Origin: VGWG01 sp964580075
Lineage (GTDB): Bacteria > Verrucomicrobiota > Kiritimatiellia > RFP12 > JAAYNR01
Assembly (NCBI GenBank): GCA_964580075.1
Contig: CAZOJL010000034.1
Location: 1-23,762 of the forward strand
Reading direction: 5' to 3'
DNA: 23,762 bases
The notes beneath the pieces were generated by a model. It ran no database searches, was not told the DNA's origin, and worked only from the letters and a program-made list of their open reading frames with translations. A program made the position numbers and the translations under genes. Shown here in pieces: positions 7,314 through 15,149 of this stretch. The first letter of the stretch is position 1. Each line of letters begins with the position of its first letter.

Positions 7314-8424
7314 CCTCAGCGGCAGGGATGCGATTTCGCGTCCCCCACCTGACGGGATCAATCAGGTAAAAGTTCCAGTCGGGCGTGTGGGCCATCCGGA
7401 TGTAACGGATCGCACCGGAACCGCGGATGGAATCATCGGGACGCAGATCGGAAAAACGGGCGAGCGGATTTGCCGATGCGGGAACCACGAGGACGAGGGG
7501 GCGGGTTTCTGCGGGAGGAAGCTTGGCCGGATGGAAGTCGATAAAGACGTATCCGTCGGTCGCATCCAGCAGCGTCGCCGCCACGTAGCCCCAGTGTCCG
7601 CTTGTCACCCACGTCCAACCCGGGCACGTCCGGGCCAGCGCATCCGCCAGCGGCTCCGTTTCGACGGCCGCGCGCCCAGGCGTCAGCAGTACCCGGGCGG
7701 ATCGCACGGGATAGAACGCCGAGCCCATAATCATCCAGTTGAGGAACAGGTAGATCGCCAGCACGTAGGCGACGGAGACGGCCTGTATCCAGCGGACGGC
7801 CTTTTCCTCCGCATTCGGACGGCGCCGGCGACACCCCGCCAGACCGCCGATGAGGCGCAGCGCCACGAGCACAATCCCCGCTGCGTGGGCGAACAGGACC
7901 AGCCCCCAGAAGACACCCGCCAACGCCCGCATCTCGGCGAGACCCCGCCGTTCGAAAAAGAGCGCCAGAATCAGCATCGCCAGGCAGGCGAGCAGATCGC
8001 CGTGCACGGTCGGCCCGAGACTGGCGGCTGCCAGCGCCAGCAGCAGCGGCGCTGATCCCTGCAGACGCCCCCCGCCCCACCGGGCGAGCAGCAGGCGCAG
8101 GGGCTGCGCAGCCAACGCCAGCAGCGCGGCCAGACCGTACAGGTAGGCGTAGATATAACCGGCCGGACGCAGCAGCGGCAGGAACGGCAACGCCGCCACG
8201 ACCGGCAGAGGCATGAAGGCCAGCGATGAGACGGCCGCCTGCCGGCCGGCGGGCAGCTCGGACGCCAGATCACGCAACATCCCCGACCGGATCAACCACA
8301 GGTCGGAGGCGTGGGACGCGTGCCCGTACACCCAGACGAGCGTCAGCGTCACGATCACGAAGCAGACCGCCGTCTCCCGGATAAAGGCGAGCAGCGTACC
8401 CCGCCACACAGGTTCCTGGGTCAT
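7297..8424 (-). CDS. Polytopic membrane protein of the GT2/glycosidase operon, unknown function
   Basis: 375 residues with about seven hydrophobic segments (near 17-33, 68-86, 88-110, 124-138, 142-157, 167-193 and 212-234), then a soluble C-terminal domain of about 140 residues. I do not recognise a family. The arrangement (several membrane helices plus a C-terminal extracytoplasmic domain) would fit a GT-C-type glycosyltransferase or a polymer-export partner, but no diagnostic motif is visible. Its ATG overlaps the TGA of the upstream GT2 gene by 4 bp (ATGA at 8421-8424), so the two are almost certainly translationally coupled and functionally linked. The 3' end is convergent with, and overlaps by 17 bp, the ankyrin gene, leaving no room for a dedicated terminator. 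Confidence 0.7.
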   Translation of the reverse strand: MTQEPVWRGTLLAFIRETAVCFVIVTLTLVWVYGHASHASDLWLIRSGMLRDLASELPAGRQAAVSSLAFMPLPVVAALPFLPLLRPAGYIYAYLYGLAALLALAAQPLRLLLARWGGGRLQGSAPLLLALAAASLGPTVHGDLLACLAMLILALFFERRGLAEMRALAGVFWGLVLFAHAAGIVLVALRLIGGLAGCRRRRPNAEEKAVRWIQAVSVAYVLAIYLFLNWMIMGSAFYPVRSARVLLTPGRAAVETEPLADALARTCPGWTWVTSGHWGYVAATLLDATDGYVFIDFHPAKLPPAETRPLVLVVPASANPLARFSDLRPDDSIRGSGAIRYIRMAHTPDWNFYLIDPVRWGTRNRIPAAEVTARN

Positions 8425-9812
8425 GGACCCACCTCCCAGATCGTGGTGCCGTCATGCGGCGTCTTTTCCCAGAAGAACGGGTTGGTGATGAGCTGCAACG
8501 CCCCCTTCCAAGCCCCGATGCTCATGAGCACCCAGTAGGCCGGCATCAGCAGGCATTGGGGAAGCAGGTGGTAGTAGCGCCGCCGCAAACAGCCGAGCAT
8601 GGCCGAGAGGACAAAGGCCGCGTTCCCCGCCAGAAAACTCAGGAGCGCCGGAGCCAGAACCCACAGGGGAAAAAAGTCCCGTATCGCATGGGCGCCCGTC
8701 GCGAACCACACCCCTGTCAGAACCCAATAGAAGGGGTTCATCAGCAGGCAGAAGCAGCCGGCGCCGAAGAGCAGGTGGAAGTGAATCAGGTTGCCCAACC
8801 CCAGCCGACGCCGGAGCTCGCCGTGCTCCCGCAGGTGCACGAGATAGGTTTGGAGATACCCCTTGACCCACCGGCTGCGCTGACGAATCCAGGGGCGGAT
8901 GCGGAAGGTCGCCTCCTCCCAGGTGGTGGAGTCGAGCACGCCGGTGCGCAGTCCGTTGCGGTAGAGGCGGATTCCGAGATCGCAGTCTTCGGTCACGTTG
9001 TATGGATCCCACCCCCGAATCGTCCGCAGCGCCGCAGTGCGAAAATGGTTGGAGGTGCCGCCGAGCGGGATCGGCGCGTCCAGCCGATGCAATCCGGGCA
9101 GGCAGTAATCAAACCAGCCGCTGTATTCGATGGCGAAGAAGCGCGTCAGCCCGTTGCGGTCACGGTTGTAATAGTTGAGCGACGCCTGCAGGCAGATGAC
9201 GTTTTCCGGCGAGCGGGCGAAAAGCGAAGCCGCTTTCTTGAGCTGGTCGGGCTCGGGTCGATCCTCGGCGTCGAAGATCACCAGGATGTCGCCGACGGCC
9301 CGGCTCAGGCCGACGTTGCAGGCCTTGGGCTTGGTGCGGGGCTGGCTGACCGGCACCACCACCACGTCGAACGGCGGCGTCACGCCGGCCCGGGCCACCG
9401 CCTCACGCGTCAACGGGTCGTCCGCTTCGACCAGCAGTAGGATCTGCAGCCGGTCTGCGGGGTAGTCCATCCGCCGCAAATGCGCCAGCAGGCCTGGAAC
9501 GGCCGTCTCCTCGCGGTAGAGCGGCACCAGCACCGTGTACCGGGGCCATCCTCCCGCCGGGACGGCGTCGGGATCAAAAACCTGACACTCCCGGCGCAAC
9601 GACAGAAACTGGAGCACCAGCTTGTACTGGCAGAAGACCAGATAGAAGAGGATGAACGCGACGTTGAGGATCAGCACGGTCATGCGCGCGTTCAGCGCCA
9701 GCGCCAGCGCGAGCAGGAGCCCCGCGGCGGCGCCGATGATCACCTGGGGCCGCGACAGCACCGTGGCAGCATTCGGCACCGGCAGCGTTTGCAGCAAGGG
9801 GTCTGGGTTCAT
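8421..9812 (-). CDS. Family 2 glycosyltransferase, processive synthase-like (BcsA/PgaC type)
   Basis: 463 residues. Two N-terminal helices (about 24-68) lead into a GT-A catalytic domain: YTVLVPLYRE (92-101), DD at 131-132, the DxD-equivalent DAED (181-184), the acceptor/base TEDCD (274-278) and QRSRW (311-315), the Q-x-x-R-W signature of processive beta-glycan synthases. C-terminal membrane helices follow (about 343-372, 380-402, 420-440). It should polymerise or transfer a nucleotide-sugar at the inner membrane; the sugar is unknown. There is no PilZ domain. The start at 9812 is set by the 4-bp ATGA overlap with the upstream glycosidase gene; the frame upstream of this is Arg-rich shadow sequence. 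The gene sits between the anchored glycosidase and the polytopic protein. Confidence 0.88.
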   Translation of the reverse strand: MNPDPLLQTLPVPNAATVLSRPQVIIGAAAGLLLALALALNARMTVLILNVAFILFYLVFCQYKLVLQFLSLRRECQVFDPDAVPAGGWPRYTVLVPLYREETAVPGLLAHLRRMDYPADRLQILLLVEADDPLTREAVARAGVTPPFDVVVVPVSQPRTKPKACNVGLSRAVGDILVIFDAEDRPEPDQLKKAASLFARSPENVICLQASLNYYNRDRNGLTRFFAIEYSGWFDYCLPGLHRLDAPIPLGGTSNHFRTAALRTIRGWDPYNVTEDCDLGIRLYRNGLRTGVLDSTTWEEATFRIRPWIRQRSRWVKGYLQTYLVHLREHGELRRRLGLGNLIHFHLLFGAGCFCLLMNPFYWVLTGVWFATGAHAIRDFFPLWVLAPALLSFLAGNAAFVLSAMLGCLRRRYYHLLPQCLLMPAYWVLMSIGAWKGALQLITNPFFWEKTPHDGTTIWEVGP

Positions 9813-12800
9813 GGCGCGGCCTCCCTCAAATCGATGAACGGACATTCGAAGGCGATGCTCAGCCGGTTCATGGTCAGGGCCAGCGCCTGCGCCGACGGCG
9901 CGGTGATCTCGACTTCGGGGTTCAGCACGAGGACCGGTTCTCCGCCGGCCTTCCGGACCGCGCGCATGAACGCGTGCAGCCGCAGGGAGGCCTGTTGGCC
10001 GCTGAGTCCCAGCAGCAACACGCGGCGATCCAACCGCACCAACACGCCCGTGCCCGCTTTCATGCCGTCCCATGCGGGGTCGCGCGCCACCGCCTCGGCG
10101 GACCACGGATCCAGGCGCAGCAATCCGGGGGTGACGCTCTCGGGCGGCGTGCCGCGCCACCACGGCGCCAGACGCCGGCCCGCCAACGGCACGGGTGAAC
10201 AGGTCGGACCGGCTTCAAGCAGGCGGGTCAAGGAGGCCGTTTGCCGCGGCGGCGGGACCCCCTCAGGCATCACGGCCCAGTGCCCGAGCGTCGCGCGCAA
10301 CAACGGGACCGTCCCGAGGCGCACGGTCCAGGAGGCGCCCCGGTCGCGCGCGGTCAACGGCCAGGTCACGGCGTGGCGGGGCGCATGCATCTGCGTGACG
10401 GGCGGATGCTCTCCAACCTGCACCGTGAGGGGGATTTCGCAGTCGTAAAGGAGGGTTTGCAGCACCCGCTGATCCCCCGCCGCCGCGCAGACCTCCCACG
10501 CCAGTGAGAACGGACGCTGAGCGGAATTCCAGGCCCAGACCGGCACCGTCAGACCCTCGTCCGTCAGGACGCGCAACCCCTCGCCGGCGAAGAAGGCATG
10601 CTGCCGGCGGCCGTTTCGCGCCCACGCCACGACGGAGATCCGCGTCCGGGGGCGCCGCAGTTCCAGACCGAGCGCGGGCGTGAGGGTTACGAGCGTCTCG
10701 CCCCGGTGACAGACCTCCACCGTGCAGGGGATGCGGCCGTCCAACGCCCAGTCCGGAACGACGGTGATCGCCGGCGCGCCCGGTGTGCTCCCGGGCTCTG
10801 CGATCAGGGGCGCATCCGGCGGGGTCTTCGCGTGCGGCGGCCGCCAGCCCAGACGGGCCAGACTGGCCCCCTCGCTTTGCTGGTGGTAGAATTCGACCTG
10901 GTGCATCCCCCGCTTCAGCGTCACGACGCCCCGGTGTTCCCAGAGGTTGGCGGCCGGACGGCCGGGCACCTCCATGTCATGTCCGCCCGGCCAGGCGATC
11001 ACGGTCTTTCCATCGATCTTCACGAAACTGCCGTCATCCGAGTTGGCGGCGAACACATACTCGCCATCTTCCGGGGCCAGCAGCGGGCCTTGGTAGACCG
11101 CCAAAAAGTGGGTGTTCTCGCCGAGCGGATTTTCAACCTGGTCAATCACGTTCAGGCGGGTCTGCCGTTTTATGGAAAGGGCATCGAACCGCTTCTGGAA
11201 CAGTTCAACGGTGCGTAACGGCGGCGAACCGGCCTGAGCGACGGTCACGGACAAGCCCCACGAAGCGGGCGCCAGCGGGGTCTGGCCTGATGACGCGGCG
11301 CCGGTGTCGACGGTCACGGTCAGCGGTTGGGTTGCGGCGCCCCGCACCATGATCCGCCAGCCGGCGCCCCCGTCCAGCGGCTCCCAGGCGAACGGCACCG
11401 GACGGCCGTCGGCATCGGTGACGCGCGGGCCATGCGGGCGGCAGACCTCGGGCAGTCCGATCCGCACGTCCATCACCGTCCGAGCGGCGGCGCCCGGAAA
11501 CACGATGCCCCCCTGCGGCAGAATCCGCCAGGACCAATCGGCCGCACGGCCGGCCGGCGCGGGTCCTGCTGTGTCGCGCCGCTTCTCCGCAGGCGGAGCG
11601 AGTTGAGGTCGGGCCTCGGCGAGCGGCCGGATTTTGACGGCCCACCCTTCGGTGAACGGGGGCGGGGCCAACTCGCCCGCACCGGCCTCTCCCACCGTGA
11701 ACGTCTCCGTGATGGCGGTTCGCCCGTGTTGCAGATCCCAGTACTCCGCACCATACGCCCCCGGCGTCAGGCCGACGAATGCGACGCGGTTCTCGTCACA
11801 GGCCGACGGCTCGCCCCGGGTCCGATCGAGGGTGTCATAATTATAGACAAAGAGGAATCGCCGTTTGGCGTTTCCGGCCATCAACGCCCGGAGGTTTCCC
11901 GTGCGGCTAGTGCCGGAAACCTCACGGGTCCGCCACCCGCCCCCTTCGGGCGCGTCCGCGACGATGAGGTCCTCGTCACGCATGAAATCCGCCACCACGC
12001 GGTACCACCCGCCCAGGTCTTCGCCGTAGTTGAAGTTCCACCACCAGCTCAGCGGCGTCCCGGCCAGACCGCAGGCGACGCCGCTCCAGAGCGAGCCGAG
12101 CGTGTCGCGCCGCATCTTGTATGCGGAGTCGCCCGCATAATAGCCCGCGCACTCGGAAATGAGCGTCGGCCGGTCAACGCCGCCGTACAGCTCAGCAAAA
12201 TCCTGGATGGCCGCAATCTGATTGTCCGAAAACCCGGCGATGCCGCCCGAATAGACGTTGGCGCTGACAAACTCCACCTCCCGTGCGCGGAAGAAGGAGG
12301 GATCACGATTCGGCAAGCACAACTGGTTGGCGGCGATGTGGCCGTACGGGTCCTCCCTGCGCAGGAACCGCAACTGGGAGAGAATAAAGCTTTTGGCTTG
12401 CGGCCACGCAGGAATGCCGCTTACGATGTCCGGCTCGCTCATGATGGTGAAGGAATGGATGGCCGGAGAGTCGGCGTATCGGGCCAGGAGATACAGCAGA
12501 CGGTTCTGCGACAGCCTCCGCGCGCGGGGATGCGTCCAGAAGTCGTTAGGCCTCGGGAGAAAACCGCCGTTGCGGATATTGTACGGATGCTCGGGCCAGC
12601 CGAAGTCTTCTTTCAGACGCGTGTGGTTGCCCGCCTCCCACTGGAGGCGAATGCCCCGCCGCTCGCACTGTTCCACGATCCGGTCGTTCATCCAGGCGTG
12701 CTTCAGATTGTAGCGGCCGATGCCGCCGTAAGCGTCAACGGCCGCGTTCCACTCGAGCCCGTTCCACCAATCGCTCAACCAAAACCGGGCGAAGGTGCCA

Positions 12801-13975
12801 CCCGAATCGGCGAGATCGTCGAGCAACTCACCCATGAACCCCAGGCTCATCCGGTCGGGCAGGTAGGACACGTACTCCTGACCATAGGGCCGATCGACGG
12901 GATACGGAATGTTCCATCCGATTGGGTAGAAGAACCGCCCGTCGGCGTGCTCGAAGAAGCGCGGGCTGCGGGATGAGACCCGTAGAAAGTCGGGCGGCGT
13001 GCCGGCGATCACCTCAAAAGATCCGCTCTCCAGCACCCGCTCCCCGCCGTCGGAAGCGGGCGCCAGCAGGCGGTAGGCGTGCCGCCCCGTGACACGAGGA
13101 CGGTAGCGCGCGAGAAAGTGTTTGGGGCCGCAGGGGCGGATGGTCTCGCCCGCGGCCGTGGCGACAGCCTCGAAGTTCTGATGCAGAAAGGGTCGGAGCC
13201 GCAGCGACCCGGCACCCGCAGGGGTCACCTCCAGCACCGTGCTCAGCACGGCGTAATCATACGGGTTACCATGCCAATTCTTCAGGTCAAACGCCATTTC
13301 AAAGCGGTCCCCGAGCGGCACGGGGGAGGTCAGGACGTGGGACCAGTCCAGCCGCGCTCCGCCGGCGGATGTCGCGGCATCAAACTGGTAGCACAGTCTG
13401 GCTTGGGTTGCGAGGGGCTTCCTGGCAAAGACCTTGATTTGAAGCCGTCGCAGCCCGCTGCGCTCCCAGTCCGACCATTGACCGGCGTGGTCGATCGGCC
13501 GCCAGAACGCCACGGCTACCTCGCCGGTGAGCGGCGCCTGGAACGCGAACACGTCTTGGGCGAGCGTGATGTTGTCGAAGACATGGGCAAAACTGAAGCG
13601 GTTGTCGCATTCCGCAATCACCTGAACGGCGCACCGGTCTGCACCGGGGAGGGAGAACAACATAAAACGGGACTGGCCGGATTGCTCCAGGGTTTCAACC
13701 CGGAAGGGAATATCAAACACCACTTCTGTGAACGGACCCGCCCCGGGATGGGCGGTAATCATGCGGTAACGCGCGAGAGCGTCCGGATTGGCGTCGCCCC
13801 CGATAGCCGCCTCCCGGCGGGGAGCGGGCTGCACGGATGCCGTCGCCGCCGCCCGTCGGTCGAGCCAGATCAGTGTCGCGACGGCATAGACCACCAGAGC
13901 CACTGTCCAGAGGCGAATCGACGACGGCTTTCCCCATTTGTGATGACATTCGCCTGCTGCGTTACCGTTCAGCAT
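9809..13975 (-). CDS. Membrane-anchored glycoside hydrolase-like protein with PA14 domain
   Basis: 1388 residues. One N-terminal anchor helix (22-38) suggests a large periplasmic body. Residues about 80-330 are beta-rich. A cellulase-like TIM barrel follows (about 335-670), starting PRFFEHADGRFFYPIGWN and including ARFWLSDWWNG; Glu514 in FTIMSEPD and Glu608 in LISECAG are plausible acid/base and nucleophile of a clan-A retaining glycosidase. A PA14-like carbohydrate-binding domain spans about 922-1045 (GEYVFAANSDDGSFVKIDG). The C-terminal approximately 90 residues faintly resemble an SGNH-hydrolase end (PVLVLNPEVE...CPFIDL), uncertain. The ATG at 13975 has AAAGGA just upstream; extension to 14140 would cross the cysK promoter region. 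The stop overlaps the GT2 start (ATGA). The substrate is likely the polymer made by the GT2 partner; the exact GH family is not assigned. Confidence 0.78.
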   Translation of the reverse strand: MLNGNAAGECHHKWGKPSSIRLWTVALVVYAVATLIWLDRRAAATASVQPAPRREAAIGGDANPDALARYRMITAHPGAGPFTEVVFDIPFRVETLEQSGQSRFMLFSLPGADRCAVQVIAECDNRFSFAHVFDNITLAQDVFAFQAPLTGEVAVAFWRPIDHAGQWSDWERSGLRRLQIKVFARKPLATQARLCYQFDAATSAGGARLDWSHVLTSPVPLGDRFEMAFDLKNWHGNPYDYAVLSTVLEVTPAGAGSLRLRPFLHQNFEAVATAAGETIRPCGPKHFLARYRPRVTGRHAYRLLAPASDGGERVLESGSFEVIAGTPPDFLRVSSRSPRFFEHADGRFFYPIGWNIPYPVDRPYGQEYVSYLPDRMSLGFMGELLDDLADSGGTFARFWLSDWWNGLEWNAAVDAYGGIGRYNLKHAWMNDRIVEQCERRGIRLQWEAGNHTRLKEDFGWPEHPYNIRNGGFLPRPNDFWTHPRARRLSQNRLLYLLARYADSPAIHSFTIMSEPDIVSGIPAWPQAKSFILSQLRFLRREDPYGHIAANQLCLPNRDPSFFRAREVEFVSANVYSGGIAGFSDNQIAAIQDFAELYGGVDRPTLISECAGYYAGDSAYKMRRDTLGSLWSGVACGLAGTPLSWWWNFNYGEDLGGWYRVVADFMRDEDLIVADAPEGGGWRTREVSGTSRTGNLRALMAGNAKRRFLFVYNYDTLDRTRGEPSACDENRVAFVGLTPGAYGAEYWDLQHGRTAITETFTVGEAGAGELAPPPFTEGWAVKIRPLAEARPQLAPPAEKRRDTAGPAPAGRAADWSWRILPQGGIVFPGAAARTVMDVRIGLPEVCRPHGPRVTDADGRPVPFAWEPLDGGAGWRIMVRGAATQPLTVTVDTGAASSGQTPLAPASWGLSVTVAQAGSPPLRTVELFQKRFDALSIKRQTRLNVIDQVENPLGENTHFLAVYQGPLLAPEDGEYVFAANSDDGSFVKIDGKTVIAWPGGHDMEVPGRPAANLWEHRGVVTLKRGMHQVEFYHQQSEGASLARLGWRPPHAKTPPDAPLIAEPGSTPGAPAITVVPDWALDGRIPCTVEVCHRGETLVTLTPALGLELRRPRTRISVVAWARNGRRQHAFFAGEGLRVLTDEGLTVPVWAWNSAQRPFSLAWEVCAAAGDQRVLQTLLYDCEIPLTVQVGEHPPVTQMHAPRHAVTWPLTARDRGASWTVRLGTVPLLRATLGHWAVMPEGVPPPRQTASLTRLLEAGPTCSPVPLAGRRLAPWWRGTPPESVTPGLLRLDPWSAEAVARDPAWDGMKAGTGVLVRLDRRVLLLGLSGQQASLRLHAFMRAVRKAGGEPVLVLNPEVEITAPSAQALALTMNRLSIAFECPFIDLREAAP

Positions 13976-14019
13976 CTGATCCTTTAGCAAGAGCCTTAGA
14001 AGTGAATTAGCAGGAATTA

Positions 14020-14043
14020 TTCCAGATATGGGAAAACCTGGAA
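14020..14043. promoter_or_regulatory. Inverted repeat in the divergent promoter region (possible operator)
   Basis: TTCCAG (14020-14025) and CTGGAA (14038-14043) form perfect 6-bp arms separated by 12 bases, between the divergent glycosidase gene and cysK. Arm spacing of about 18 bp centre to centre would suit a dimeric regulator. It could also be chance, and no regulator gene lies in the window. Confidence 0.3.
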
Positions 14044-14056
14044 GGCAAACTTCTGA

Positions 14057-14085
14057 TTGACGTTCACACGTAATTGCGATATAGT
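14057..14085 (+). promoter_or_regulatory. Sigma70-type promoter for cysK
   Basis: TTGACG (14057-14062) and TATAGT (14080-14085) are separated by 17 bases, ending about 53 bases before the cysK ATG. This is close to consensus and correctly placed. It may also drive the downstream efflux genes, since no other promoter as good was seen before them. Confidence 0.65.
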
Positions 14086-14138
14086 CTATAAACAATGTGG
14101 GGTTTAAAATGTTTACGTCAAGCGAAAGGATCTGAGTC

Positions 14139-15101
14139 ATGAGTCGGATTTACGCGGACAATTCGCAGTCCATCGGCAACACGCCGCTTGTACGGCTGAA
14201 CCGGGTTACGCAAGGTGCGGGCGCGACGGTGCTGGGCAAGGTTGAGGGTCGGAATCCGGCTTACTCGGTGAAGTGCCGCATTGGCGCCAACATGATCTGG
14301 GACGCCGAGAAACGCGGGGTGCTCAAGGCCGGCATGGAGATTGTCGAACCCACCAGCGGTAACACCGGCATCGCGCTGGCCTATGTGGCGGCGGCGCGCG
14401 GGTACAAACTCACCCTCACCATGCCGGAGACGATGAGCATCGAGCGCCGCCGCGTGCTGGCGGCCTTCGGTGCCAAGCTGATCCTCACGCCGGGAGCCGA
14501 GGGGATGAAAGGGGCCATCTCCCGCGCGGAGACAATGGCCGAATCGGAACCGGAGCGCTTTTTCCTCCCGCAGCAGTTCAAGAATCCGGCGAATCCGGCG
14601 ATCCACGAGCAGACGACCGGGCCGGAAATCTGGAACGACACCGATGGCGCCATCGACGTGCTGGTCTCGGGTGTAGGCACCGGCGGCACCCTCACCGGCA
14701 TTTCCCGCTACATCAAGAACACCCGGGGCAAGAAGATCCTGTCGGTCGCCGTGGAACCCCGGGAGAGCCCGGTCATTACGCAGCGACGGGCGGGGATCGC
14801 CCTCAAGCCGGGTCCGCACAAGATTCAGGGAATCGGCGCGGGGTTCATCCCCGACACCCTCGATCTCTCCCTGGTTGACCGCGTGGAACAGGTCGACAGC
14901 ACCGAGGCCGTGCTCTTCGCGCGCCGGCTGGCGCAAGAAGAGGGCCTGCTGGTCGGTATCTCCTGCGGCGCGGCTACGGCGGTCGCGGTCCGACTCGCCA
15001 ACGATCCGGCGTTTGCGGGCAAAACCATCGTCGTCATCCTCCCTGATTCGGGCGAACGCTATCTTTCGACCGTTCTTTTCGAGGGAGTCGGCGCGTCATG
15101 A
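14139..15101 (+). CDS. cysK: O-acetylserine sulfhydrylase / cysteine synthase A
   Basis: 320 residues, normal for CysK. It makes L-cysteine from O-acetylserine and sulfide in the cytoplasm using PLP. Visible motifs: NTPLVRLNR (14-22), the PLP lysine Lys45 in AYSVKCRIG, the substrate-loop TSGNTG (72-77), the phosphate-binding GTGGT (180-184), ISCGAA (274-279) and the PDSGERYLST segment (302-311) near the PLP ring nitrogen. aaagga lies 8 bases before the ATG. The assignment to CysK over cystathionine beta-synthase or CysM rests on overall length and on these motifs. It is followed at 48 bp by a metal-efflux operon on the same strand, so co-expression is plausible: cysteine or thiol supply could support metal buffering or repair of metal-damaged Fe-S clusters (inference). 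Confidence 0.93.
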   Translation: MSRIYADNSQSIGNTPLVRLNRVTQGAGATVLGKVEGRNPAYSVKCRIGANMIWDAEKRGVLKAGMEIVEPTSGNTGIALAYVAAARGYKLTLTMPETMSIERRRVLAAFGAKLILTPGAEGMKGAISRAETMAESEPERFFLPQQFKNPANPAIHEQTTGPEIWNDTDGAIDVLVSGVGTGGTLTGISRYIKNTRGKKILSVAVEPRESPVITQRRAGIALKPGPHKIQGIGAGFIPDTLDLSLVDRVEQVDSTEAVLFARRLAQEEGLLVGISCGAATAVAVRLANDPAFAGKTIVVILPDSGERYLSTVLFEGVGAS

Positions 15102-15149
15102 GGCGTGCGTGGTGCCCACGACCCTGATGATGCAGAAAGGGAGCCGGAC

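Noticed and set aside
9813..10163. N-terminal extension of the GT2 frame
   Set aside because: Arg/Gly/Ala-rich sequence antiparallel in style to real protein and lying inside the upstream gene; the ATGA overlap start at 9812 is far better.
14092..14138. Riboswitch or leader upstream of cysK
   Set aside because: The predicted 5' leader is only about 47 bases, with no SAM- or T-box-like structure visible.
13976..14140. N-terminal extension of the glycosidase frame
   Set aside because: It would run through the cysK promoter and the cysK ribosome-binding site; ATG 13975 has its own AAAGGA and directly precedes the anchor helix.
14118..14936. 272-residue minus-strand open frame opposite cysK
   Set aside because: No recognisable domain and fully antisense to a canonical CysK; explained by GC-rich codon usage.
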